Origin: Bimastos eiseni
Lineage: Eukaryota > Annelida > Clitellata > Crassiclitellata > Lumbricidae
NCBI GenBank assembly: GCA_959347315.1
Contig: OY365813.1
Coordinates: 20,555,854-20,619,853, forward strand
Length of the DNA: 64,000 nt
Reading direction: 5' to 3'
Below, one piece after another: positions 34,116-45,600 of this stretch. The number at the start of each line of letters is the position of its first letter. Position 1 is the stretch's first letter. The translations under genes were made by a program, and so were the position numbers. The notes beneath the pieces are model-generated. The model was given only the letters and a program-made list of their open reading frames with translations, searched no databases and was not told where the DNA came from.

Positions 34116-35619
34116 TCAGTTCGTGCTGTTTGTAGATTTGTAACTCTGACATCTGAGAAAAACTAACTGTGCCTAATCGGATTGACATTGCTTTAGCTAG
34201 CATAAGGGAGTGCATACGATTTGGTTCTTTTGTGCTGCAGAAAAAATATTACGTATTGCAATTGCGTTTGTGCATGAAATAGACGATCATTCTACATCTT
34301 AACAAGTTGCAGAGATTGTTGTATCGTCGATTAGTGATTTTGGGTAATTTATCGTACAGAGTTTGATTGGCCAGGTTTAAAGGACATAGTTAGAAAATTT
34401 CTGTGAATTAAATCTGAAACTAATTGTTATCGTTGCTTTTTTAATGTTTTTTGCACGCACCTTGTGAACTTTATCTATGAATTGCTTTTAATGTATTTGC
34501 CCCTCTGAGCTGTTTAAGTGGTTCTCGTCATCAGCATGGTCTTTGTGAAGTAATTGTCAGGTGTTATCTTAGGAAGAACGTGCTATTGACTAATTAATGT
34601 ATAGGTCTTCAGCAAATGAATGTTAATGAACTATTTCCTAGATTGTTAGCAAGGCCCCTTAGTTCAAATATTTACTCAAAGATGCGTTGTAGCTTCGGAT
34701 TCCTAAAGGTCGAGTAGATGTAAAATGGGGTGTTGTTCCTGTGACCCTGTTGGTCCAAAGCTGCCAATTTGTTTCTCTTTTCCAGAAATGCTTGAAGGCC
34801 ATTTTGTTCGATCATGGTTTCATTGTGTTAGGTTGAGAATGAAATTGTGCTATATAAATTTGCCATCGCAATTACCAAATCGCAATTTTGCATCTTTGGG
34901 TCTGTGCCCTAGCCAGTTGAACTGCGCTGTTGGTGATTCTAAACAGGCATTTAAACGATATTTACCGTTTATACATTTTATTTGTTTATTAGTTTATACT
35001 TTCAATGCATTTCATTCTAAGCTCTTTAAGAAGTGGAGCTGCCAGTTTTTAGAGTAATTCTGAGCAAAAATGTTCTAGAAAAAATTCTGTTTGTTGTTGA
35101 TTTCGGCATTTTAGATTTGATACCATGCTTCGTAATTAGTGCAAGCCTGGCGCACAGTTGGATGAGCGCTGTTTTTTCTCTGCAAATTTTATTGGTTTTC
35201 CCATTGACCAGTATCTGCTTCTAGAATGAAACTTTTGTTATTGGAAGTTCTTGAGACAGTATGTTAAGGTCCTTGGTTTTTTCCAGTTTGTTTTTACCGG
35301 TAATTAAAAATTCGAAAAGAGTGAAAGAGGCTAGCTTTTGTTGAGGTTGTTGCATTTGTACTGTTTCCCTAGAATTAGACGCTCTGTGAAGCGAGCAAAT
35401 TAATCCTAAATTAATCGTGGAGAGCATGGAGACACCGTACGCTGTTTCCTTGCTGTTAATGAGTTTCACAACAAAAAGAAATTCGTTGTACTATTTACGT
35501 AGAGGATTTACAAGAGATTTAATACAGTAAACCCTGTTGGCTTTGCATGTTGATAGTGCAAAACGAACTAAATCAGATTCACTGTGTAAATCTTGATTTA
35601 TGCAATACTTCCAATTGAT

Positions 35620-35795
35620 TACAGGTAATATTATTTACATGTTGGTGACAATTATGTGTAATGCTATTACATGTGAATGGTTTTACATGTTTGCTAGTTA
35701 CTTGTAAGGATTGTTACATGTAATACAAGTTACGCGTGTAATTGTATTTGAAGTAAAGTACTTGGTACGTGTAAGTGGTCGAGGATGCTGTTTGC
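35620..35795 (+). repeat. Direct repeat, first copy (about 170 bp)
   Basis: Aligns along its length with 36740-36915. Shared blocks include GGTAAT, ATTATTTACATG or ATTTTATTTAAATG, TATGTGTAAT, TTACATGTAATAC, GTGTAATTGT and GTCGAGGATGCT. Confidence 0.65.
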
Positions 35796-36739
35796 GTATG
35801 CATACATAACGCTTTGGTGTTGCCTTATGTATCGTTTCTGTAAAGTACCATAATCGTAATTCTGTACGGAGTTAGAGTTACACCGTCTGGTAATATTAAT
35901 GTTGCATGTAACGTCAATCTTCTCTGTTCTTGGTACAATTGATATTCGTTTAAACTCAGGAACGCTTGCAGTTATTTGCGCCGTTTAACAGTTAGGCTTA
36001 TTACCTGCATCACATGTTCGTCAGGTCTCTTATTATACTTCCACGTCATCTTGTTTTTTTCAAAAACGTGTCTGCAGTGCTCCACGAGCATATCACTGAA
36101 TCAGCTAGTTGTTAGTTCCTAGATGATGAGATTGTGTATTTGTATTAGGTATGAATAGTGCTAGGTCACTATTGGCATACAGGTGATCATCTTTATTCAG
36201 GTATGCGGTGGACAACTGATCTTTTTAATGATTATAATTTTGTTATTAATCACATTTCCGTGCCTCAAATTCGCATTTCTGCATGACTTTTTGCTCGTAA
36301 ATAAAAAATATAAGCTGTTGATGACTGCCAAATTGTTAGATAATTAGTCTTTTTGACTGATTTTTAGTATTATTAAGACGTTATGCTATGATACTTTATT
36401 TGTATCAAGAAAGGTTGTTAAAACAATGGTCATCTTCTAAAGCAGGACTGATGTTATTAATATTTACAGGTTTGACCATTTACCCATTTTGTTAATATTA
36501 CTACACATGACAGGTATTACTTCACATAACAAATATTACTAGTATTACCAGTAACTATCGTTTCCTGTAACTGGTGTTAAGTTAGCATGACAGTAAGAGC
36601 AGAGATCGAAGCGTATCTGTCTAGAAAACCATATGATTACAGATGCGTGTTATATGTTAACAGTTCTGGGGTATTGAGATGCAAAATGGTTTGTTTAAAT
36701 TTCTAATTATTTTGAAGAAAGCTGGGGTAGTTTCCTGGT

Positions 36740-36915
36740 AGTAATTCAGGTAATTTTATTTAAATGCTAATGACAATGATTGGTATGTGTAATACTATTA
36801 ACATGTGAATGATTTTGACTTGTACTACTGGGGTGTTTTTACATGTAATACCAGTTACGTGTAATTGTGTTTAGCATGATACTGGTATGTGTAAGCTGTC
36901 GAGGATGCTATGTGT
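36740..36915 (+). repeat. Direct repeat, second copy (about 170 bp)
   Basis: Second copy of the segment at 35620-35795, 1.1 kb downstream, diverged by substitutions and small indels. Neither copy is coding. Confidence 0.65.
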
Positions 36916-37764
36916 GAGTGTATGCTTACCTGTGTAGGTTTTGTATGTGTATATGTTTGTATATGTAGTTGCGTAGCTATGAATGTACTATGTTTGAGTG
37001 CATAGGTATGAATGTATGCATGTAGGATGTATATGTTTGTATGTATGTATGCATGTTCAGTTTTGTAGTTGTGAATGTTATTATGTTCAAGTGTGTAGTT
37101 ATGAATGTTTGTGTGGATGTATGTTTGGGTTTCTGTTGAATGTTTGTATGCATGTATGTATGGTCAGGTATGTATCTAGGAATGTTTGTATCGTGTATGC
37201 ATCTGACGATTTATATAGCGACTTTTCTGGACTTACTTTACAGGTACTTTAGTGTCCAAGTATTTATCGTTATATTTATGCAGTATCTCTGACAGGGAGG
37301 CATTTTATAATGCCAGTATATCGAGGTGTTTGGCCAGTGTTTACGTTTTGTCTATTACGCTCTGTGTATTACGCTCTGTGTATTACGCTAGATGTAGGAT
37401 GCTTGTTTGAATCGATCTTACTTAACATTTAAACTCTGAGTCGTATATACCTCGGGTGAGCAAAGCATAACCAGAAGTACTTTTATTACTCTGGATTGCC
37501 TCTAGTAGTTTCTCGTTTTCTCCGATCCTGTAGATATTGTTTGTTTTAATCATCATAAGCCAAACGTTTTTGTTGAAGCACCTAACAAGTGCGGATCAGT
37601 TGTTATTTCAGGGATTCAATTGTAAATGTGTTTTGTCTACCATTGACTTCTGTACTGTTTCGTCGTTATAGGAGCACGCTAAATCGTTCCTGGGTATATT
37701 GCGGACAGAATTAGTACACTTATTGGCATGATTAGTTGCCATTTGCCATTAACAGATTATATGC

Positions 37765-37950
37765 ATTGCACTCCTCCTTTGTCCAGGCCTCAGACTGGCA
37801 CTTCCAGGGTTTGGGGAGTGGCAGAGTTGAAACTCCATAATTGGTTAGTCACTGTTTGATGATGCTGTGTCCATTAACATCGCCCTCCTCCTTTATCCGG
37901 TTGGAGGACTGGCACTGCCAGAGTACAGGCTGTGGCGGAGATAGTAGGCC
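37765..37950 (+). repeat. Dispersed repeat family B, copies 3 and 4
   Basis: Two adjacent copies in the same orientation: CTCCTCCTTTGTCCAGGCCT at about 37770 and CCTCCTCCTTTATCCGGTTG at about 37884. Each is followed by an AGACTGGCACT or AGGACTGGCACT block and a GTGGCGGAG-like end. Confidence 0.7.
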
Positions 37951-38895
37951 TACATGTATTGTGGTTGCAAATGGTGTGGTGTTTGGTGTGGGTGCGTTCT
38001 AAATTGTCGCGTGGTGCACTTGAATATTTCTCAGGTACAATTTGTCAAGAAGGAAGTGGCTGATGAGGTTTTCTGGGAATCTTAAGAATTCCATAATACA
38101 TGAAATCCCTTCTTGCACAAGCTGGGGTCCAACCCCTCTGATCCCCCCCACTCCGACAAGTCGGACACTGATATTTCTAGCAAGCAGAGAACAGCAGAAA
38201 ATATGCCTACTTTTAATGCTTTGCATCACACGAACCTATGGTGTATGAATGATCTCTTGCGATTCATCTGTGAACTGACATGATATATATATTTATATAT
38301 ATATATATATATTTATAGTGGTGATTTTAAGGGGGTAAAGGTGGTGGTTGAGCTGCTCACTGGATAATTCTTTAAGCAGTGCCCTATAGGATGGATAGTG
38401 TGCTCTTTGCCCTCGAGTGGGATCAATGTTTGGCTATGGCGTTTGGTTCCTGTGGTTTTTTTTGTTTTGGCATTAGACCCATCAGGTGACTTTTAGGGAA
38501 AATTGCACAGCATATGGTATGATTAATGTAACATTCAGCGATGGGCTCTGGATGTAATGTTGTTAAATTGGGGAAACTTTCAAGGCTGTGAGTCGTTGGG
38601 TACAGAGTGGCATGTTGCCTCTATTTTCTCATTTCTGTGTGACTTTAGTGCACATTATAAATGTTTGTAATAGTAACGAATGGATGACTGTGGTGCCCAA
38701 TGAGCTCGTATTGATCATTGACAAGCGGGTTTATTTTTTTCATATTCTGTCAATGCCTTTGGTAATGATTCTGTTATTGCTGTTAATTACTTCTCGTGTG
38801 ACATGTAAGTTGTTGAGAATAAAACAGTTTCTGTCATATGTCACTGGTATTTTTAACTTTCAAGACAACGTCGACCGTAAGGATTTCCGTAAGAC

Positions 38896-39183
38896 CAGAG
38901 TTGGAAAAATCCTAGGTTTTTCTAGACAGATTTGAGTTATTTTCGGTTTTTTAAATTAGGACCAAGAAGTAGGCCTATTATTATATAAAGAACTACCCAT
39001 ACTGTAACACCCTCTCACAAAATGATAAATCCAGTAAGCAAAGCATGCCAATAATGGGAACATCATAAATCATGATCATATTAAACTAAGAACGTTTTAC
39101 TTTAAAAAGCTAAAATTTTGAGTTTGAGGTGTTTTTTAAACCCCATAAAATCTAGGCTTCTTAAATCGAATTGCACGGCCCTG
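38896..39183. mobile_element. hAT-type MITE
   Basis: The left end is CAGAGTTGGAAAAATCCTAG and the right end, read inward, CAGGGCCGTGCAATTCG. The flanking octamers CGTAAGAC (38888-38895) and AGTGAGAC (39184-39191) match at 6 of 8. Subterminal TTTTTTAAA and CCTAG motifs are shared between ends. Confidence 0.6.
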
Positions 39184-39591
39184 AGTGAGACCAGACGGGG
39201 GGGGGGTGGAGCGTCTCTTATTACACAGCGAAGCCGATAAAATCAAGCTCGCGGTAGCCATGTTTTATCAGCTCTAGGTCAGAATCCGGAAGGTCATGCC
39301 TTTAATGATATCTGAGAACAAAGCTGCGCGAATTCTAATTATTATTACGCCTTGAGATGGCCCGCTGGAGAATTAAAATGTGATTTATTACAAGACTTAA
39401 AAATCTTGGCGTTGCGACATCTGTGTGTCAGGATGCAACCGGATATAATTTTAAACCTTTTTTATATATCTATGAGCGACTTATCATTCTTGTATAAATA
39501 GATTCCTAGTTCCAGAACCTTAGCACGTGTAGCGCGTGTATTGATCATGAATAATTAAAGTTGTGTTGAGACCGGCTCGTAATTTGAAACA

Positions 39592-42157
39592 ATGGGAGGC
39601 AGTTGGTCTGGGCCGGTAGAAACCAGATGTCAGGCAGCCGCAACGGAAAATGGAGGTCGAGCGGACGTTGTCGTTGTTCCCGTGGATAGAAGTCAGCAGT
39701 CAGAGGCAGCCTTTGAGTGTAAGTTTCAAAGGAAATCTATTCACATTTATCGAAGTCGGTTCAAGTTCAGAGGGCATGCCTGGTTCGTTCCCAACTTTTT
39801 ACTATCTAACGGTTTAACCTGTCATTGTTGCATCTCGATATAATGTAGTAACGAAACGATATAGCAACTTCTTTTTACATACCTCTAACTATATATGCAT
39901 GTATACATGCTAACCAAAGTCTCACCTCTTGCCATCTCACCACAGGTTTTCCACTCAAAACTTCCAGCACTGTTCCACTGCTCTCTCCCAACCCTACTCC
40001 CCTTCCCTTCAGTCATCACTCCCAATTCTCTCTCCTGCCACTGAAACAGAAGTATTACTCCTAAATTCCCTTCCCAATAAGCAATGTGAACTCGATCCTA
40101 TCCCCACCTCTCTCCTAAAAGACTGTGCCTCGATCCTTGTTCCTGTGATCACTAAAATCATCAATCTCTCACTCTCTACCGGAAATTTCCCTATGGTCTT
40201 TAAACACTCTTTCGTCTCTCCCATACTGAAAAAAGCAAATCTTGACAAAGAAAATCTCTCTAACTATTGTCCCATCTCCAACCTCTCCTTGAGGGAGAGG
40301 GAGGTAATTTGAAAGCAATTGTCATTGTACTTAAATTCTGCACTGATCAATGGGTGAAAGACACTGGAAGTTCAAGAAACGTGTGTCGTCTATGTTTCAA
40401 ATTCGAATCAAGATTCAAGAATGAATGAATGATAAAAATGTCTGGGCAATAATTGTGTCAAATAATACTTGAAACAAATTCCACGACAGCTGTGATGCAC
40501 CAGAGGCCACGTGCACGAGCTTCCTTTAGTCAGTTGTAAGTCCAAATCCGGACCAGTTTTTGCTGTAAACCAGACTACTCTCAGCTAGGTGAACGTTAGA
40601 TCCATTCTACACCTTGCCTCTTGCTAACTCTCCACTTGAAACACTCTTTCCTAAACATATCCTGATGCCTTCTCTTCCTGTAAAAACTAGTGATCATCCG
40701 TTCATACTATAATTATTTTAATCATACTGCAGTGAGTCAGTTTGAGTTGCATTCAAGATTATTATTATTATTATTATTATTATTCTCTCAGTCTGCCATT
40801 GTACCCACACATTATGAGGTGTTCCTGGTGTATTTACAATTATTGAAGGGTACTATCAGAGAATTCACAAACCAAGCAACACAGTCCATGTCGTTCACTG
40901 CCAAGAAATTGACCATCCAAGCGGCGAACATTATCCTGATTATGCCGTGGCACGTATGTTGCTAATGTTATTGTCTATGTTATTAACCAAAATATTTCTT
41001 CATTAAAATAGGCTGACAAGTACACAGCTTTTACGCTATAGAAGTTAACTTTCTTAATGATGTTTGAACATCAGATTAAGGTTATGTTTAAAAAATTAAA
41101 ACTGAAGGCATGTTTTACATAAGGCATGTTCTACATTGAGTCATTAGCATCATAGTTGAGGGAAGGTAAGTCATATATGTTTTTACACAGTACTAATTCA
41201 TTTGATTTCAAATAACTGTTGGGACTTGTTGCGGTTGTACAATCACACATCAACAGTGTGGGAAACCAAACAAATCGTTATTTCAATGGCAGCGATAACA
41301 ACCAGCCTGTTTTTTGTATGACAGCCGAGTCATTTGCAGAGCTGCTAGAAAAAACGCAGAAGTCGAACCTGGACCTTGTTGCTAAGTACAAAAGCCGTCT
41401 AAAGGAACTTGGAGTGAGTACTAACACATTGGCGTGATTTTCAAATGGAGGGCAGAAGAGATTGAAAGAAGAGGTGAAGGAAAGCAACAAACGAAGGGAG
41501 GAAGAAGAGAGTGTAAGGGAAATTAAGTTTATTTAATGTTGTCAATATCAGCTGCTCATTTAGGATAAGATGATAACTGTGCTGGAAGATGATAACATTA
41601 CTGGAAGTCTTACAATAAAGTAACATTGTTGTAAGATAAGTGCTGTAAGATAACAAGATTGCCCTAATATGGCATCAGTGCTGAAGATGATGTGTCATTA
41701 GATCATAAGTATTGTTATAAATTGTGGCTCCTATATAATCTATGATGTGTTGTTGCCACTGAGCAGAACTGTTATAAGGGTGGCCCTATTTAGCGGGTCT
41801 TTCAACCCTTGTGGGCTCCCCATTTGCTGCGGGCTAATTATTATGTAATTATGTTGGCTTGATACTTGTGAACAATCATGGAAGCAAATAAAATTTGATA
41901 TTGATAATGCTGAAGATGACAAGTGCTGCAATTGTTTTTGGCAGATCAATGGCAGGGTGCATGCACAGATGGGCAAGCCCGGAGAGGTGGTCATCGCCAC
42001 AGCCGAGAATGTGAAGGCCACCCACATCGTGATGGGAATGCGGGGCTATGGCATTCTGCGTCGAACTATCCTCGGCAGTGTCAGCGAGTATGTCGTTCAC
42101 CACACGAAGGTTCTTGTGACGGTCGTACCGCCCGAAACAACGCACTGGTTCTTCTGA
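39592..42157 (+). CDS. Universal stress protein (UspA-like domain)
   Basis: A small cytosolic protein of the USP superfamily, which in the ATP-binding subgroup acts in stress resistance; its exact role in animals is unclear. Exons 39592-39718, 40849-40953, 41325-41413 and 41945-42157 join in phase to 177 residues. The first strand reads VVVVPVDRSQQSEAAF with the conserved Asp. Exon 2 gives WYYQRIHKPSNTVHVVH (second strand). Exon 3 is a charged helix (SFAELLEKTQKS ... KSRLKELG). Exon 4 contains KPGEVVIATAE, ATHIVMGMRGYG and the nucleotide-binding pattern G-x2-G-x9-G-S (GMRGYGILRRTILGS). The start is the first ATG, giving about 25 residues before the domain. Exons 2 and 3 are small and hidden in other frames. 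Intron 1 holds a LINE and a SINE fragment. It is convergent with UTP6, stops 503 bp apart. Confidence 0.93.
39920..40305 (+). pseudogene. CR1/jockey-like LINE reverse-transcriptase fragment
   Basis: The plus strand reads LPNKQCELDPIPTSLLKDC, then NLSLSTGNFP, then SPILKKANLDKENLSNYCPIS, the N-terminal finger region of a non-LTR reverse transcriptase (normally followed by NLSFLSK-type sequence). It ends abruptly after NLS. It lies in intron 1 of the stress-protein gene, same orientation. Confidence 0.85.
40683..40797 (+). repeat. SINE 3' end with (ATT)n tail
   Basis: Resembles the 3' half of the SINE at 3558: TTCATACT, AATCATACTGC, TTTGAGTTGCATT then ATT repeats. The ATT run and following TTCTCTCAG lie about 50 bp upstream of the exon 2 acceptor, so the SINE tail supplies part of the upstream pyrimidine-rich region. 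Confidence 0.55.
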
Positions 42158-42659
42158 GCGAGAGACGTTCGCAGGGAAGTTGAAGGCTTTGCAAGGATGG
42201 AATTTGCTTTAGTTTGCAGAGGTATTGCAAATAGCAATAATTCTGAGGGTGACTGGAGATTTGTTGTTTGCAGCGATATTGCAAATAGCATTAGCCTTTG
42301 GGGGACTGGAATTGGTGTAACCTGCATTTTCAACTATTCCAGTAACACATCTATTGTTTGATTCCATGCTATAGTTTGATTCATGAGTAGTATTGAAAAG
42401 GATACTGAACAATTGGCAGATATTGTCACAAGGAGGTCACATGGTGATAACGGGTTCAACACCCCAAGACAATAATTAACCCGCATATATTGTCTCCTGC
42501 CATATATTGATCAAGCACAATTCAAGCACAATTGAAACTGTTAATCATTAAAAGTTTTCTCTGCTCAACAATTTACATCATAACACTCGTATAATTGTCC
42601 TAAAATTCTCCGTCCCAGAGTACTTCTGCTGAAATGACTTTTGAGGTATGAATGCATGC
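42158..42659. other. Shared 3' intergenic region between USP and UTP6
   Basis: 503 bp between the two stop codons must hold both 3' UTRs, or they overlap. ATTAAA at 42547-42552 is a candidate polyadenylation signal for the plus-strand gene. Two 60-bp diverged direct repeats (TTTGCAGAGGTATTGCAAATAGCA at 42213, broken here as TTTGCAGAGG and TATTGCAAATAGCA, and a second copy at 42267) are present. Confidence 0.45.
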
Positions 42660-45600
42660 TTAACTTTCAAAAATGGATTGCTCAATGAATGCCTGAGCCA
42701 GTGGCTCATTGAGAGTTCTCTTGGCTCTTTCATACAGAACGCCAACTGTGGCTGGATTACCAAGCGGATGTTTCCTCTCCAATTCCAGGTACTTTAGCCA
42801 GATGTCTGGAAATGCAAGAACAGGTCAAGTGAAAATACCCGATTGGACTCTAGGCCAAAATGAAGAAGCTGAAGGCTTTGTGGATTTAAATTAAAGTGTC
42901 CAAAGTTTAAATGTTTAGGAACTTGCATATAGCTATTGTTATATATCAGCTTCCTGAAAGCCTATCTCCAAAATAAAGCATCGAAAGTTGACATTAACAT
43001 GACCTCAAACTTAAAAATTGTAATGATAAGCCTATTGTAATGATAAGCCTATTGTAATGCATACTCACTTATTCAAAGCCTATTGCTCAAATAAAATGTT
43101 CACATTTCATATGCTCGAAAACAGATGCATAGGTGTAAAATAAATATGTTTAAAAACAACAAATTTGCATAGATCGTAGTTGACATGGCGTGATTGAAAA
43201 GCTTTTCTTCATAGGCATGCAGCAAGAGTAGCAGCAATTTGAGAATAAAGATGGCCAGAGTGTTTACCTATATTTGAAGAACCGAATTCCATGACCGCAT
43301 GGTCGTACGCGCCACGAACGCTCTTCATCTTCGGACTAGCCTGTCGGAAAAATGGCAAATAAGAGTTAGTATAAACAGTTGCTTAAAACGCAACGGTGAA
43401 CTATAATACAAAGGTGAACTATAATAAACAAGGACATCGGAGTAAGCAAATCGGTTCGTGTTGCCAAAGTCACAACCAACTCCACTGACTCCGTTTCTGC
43501 TCATATAAAATTTAAAGTTCTTATTTCCAGAGCCTAGCTGATTCCAGTCCAAAAGGACCGGTGAATCTCAGCTGCCTCTCTTCGCGTCCTCTTTGAACTC
43601 CGGCATACGAGGGTGGATGGTCAGTCCTTGCCATTTCATCTTCACACAGATAGTGCACGGTCGGTGTCCTCGTCCTGGCCAACTTCGCTATGGGGTGCTG
43701 GTGGTGCAGAAATTGTGCCAAACTTTCTGACCTGGTGGGGGATTTGAACCTCCAACCTCTCGGTCAACAGTCCATTAACCACTAGACCACTGCACACCTC
43801 TCGGTGGGAGGTGCGTTGAATGTAATGTTATGTGCAACAATGTGTACTCAGATCAAGTGATATATCAGCATTGTCAAACACTATCCAAGTAACCCAACAC
43901 TGGCAACACCAGGAATATCCAGATGGATGGGGAGGCAAAAGCCTCAAATTTCAGATAGGAGGGGACATTTTTTCAGTCTTAGAGGGGGAATATCTTACCT
44001 TTCTGACACTTGGGACCGAGGTTTGCCTCCAAAAATCAGGAGGATTGACGCCCCTGCAACACTTCTATCAATCTAAAACGAGCGCCTCTGAGTAGACTTC
44101 TTGAAAGAGTTGCTATATCAAGTGTCATTGACTAATAATTCATGTGTGAAGCCCAGGTAATTTTATAGAGAAAATTATGCAACTTACTTGCGACAATTCA
44201 CAGCTAACGTATTTGTGTAGAAGCCCGAGTGACATGGGAGCAGCCGAAAGCCTGAAAGTCCACACACATCTGCATGATAAGCGAGCGACTCCCCAAAAAA
44301 CTGACAACCATTAGAAACACTAATATCGAATTTAAATTTTTTTAAATAATTCCACCGAAAAATTCAGAAATAACTAGCTCCACTGTATTAGTATCATCTA
44401 AACGTGGTCGGTCTGGGAATGTCGCCGAGTAACCTTGAAGAGGTGATATATAAATATTCGAAAAGAATGAAGCACACAAAATGTACGTACATATGACGAT
44501 GACTAGTTAATAAAATGATTTGATATTGACAATGCTGTAAGATGACAACAGTGTTGTAATTGTAATTTATCTCTGCCCAATGGCAGGTCACTGGTTGATA
44601 TGTCACCCAAGGATAACAAGAATTTTCCCAGTGCCATCAATACCCTATCAAATGTTTGTGCATGACTTTGGCAGGAGGGTAAGTGTCAAATACAGCCATA
44701 ATGTATTTTTGTCAAATGCAGCAGCTATATAAAATAACACGGCTGTACACTGGAAGCATTTGGTTGGTGCCCGACCTTTTGTAGAGCTTGCGTATCGATT
44801 TGATGGCGAGATGCTGAGCTGCCCAGTCCATGTAGTACTCCTTAAGGAACATTCTGCTGTCTCTTGGGCCACTGACAATGCCCTCCTAAAACAAGATCAT
44901 TAGAGTAATAATTTTAACAAGGATCAAAATAACAGATCAGCTTCATGTGTGCAAATATACAGCGATTTTTTGCCATAAACTTAAACTCTACACGTCGTGG
45001 CAGACTTTCCATACTACACCCGGTCACAGCTCTTTCCTGTACTATAGTGTACTAGTTAGTTTCAGATTAACGACACTGTGATAACACAGATCATTAGTGT
45101 CGCCATCCTCCTTCATCCAGGCTTGAGACTAGCACTCCAGAGTGCAGGCAGTGGCAAAGTTTTACGTTGAAATATCTGCTCTCAATTCTTTTAATATACT
45201 AATTATTTTAACATGTCCACTCACCTCAAACAAATCAACGACTTTATCAGAACTTGACACTAAGCACCAGTCTATGGCCAGCCTCCACAAACCAACACAG
45301 TCACTCCTCTAAAACAAAGCATTTCAAAATTCACTTATTTATACCTCAAATTAAACAGATAACCAAGGATTTATATTCTATCTCTTTTCATTATGAAGTG
45401 GTATTTTAGAAAGTCATAACGAGGTTGCCATAAAAATCAAAATATATAATAATTCTTTTAGTATAATGACAATTCTTTTAATGCAATAATAATACTTTTA
45501 ATATAATAATAATTCTTTTAATATAATAATAATTCTTTCAATGCAATAATAACTCTTTTAATATAATAATCTTAATATAAATAATAATTCTTTTAAAATA

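Larger units (their letters stand above)
31336..39591. other. About 8 kb intergenic region without recognisable gene
   Basis: AT-rich sequence between NR1E and the stress-protein gene. I found no exon with family resemblance on either strand; open frames are under 120 codons and look random. Identifiable contents are two MITEs, three copies of repeat family B and several tandem or direct repeats (separate entries), plus a GTATGTATG-rich tract at 36910-37200 and a TA run at 38284-38318. Confidence 0.5.

Noticed and set aside
43720..43800. Candidate tRNA gene on the minus strand
   Set aside because: A and B boxes are present but no acceptor-stem pairing forms and it is the head of a multi-copy SINE.
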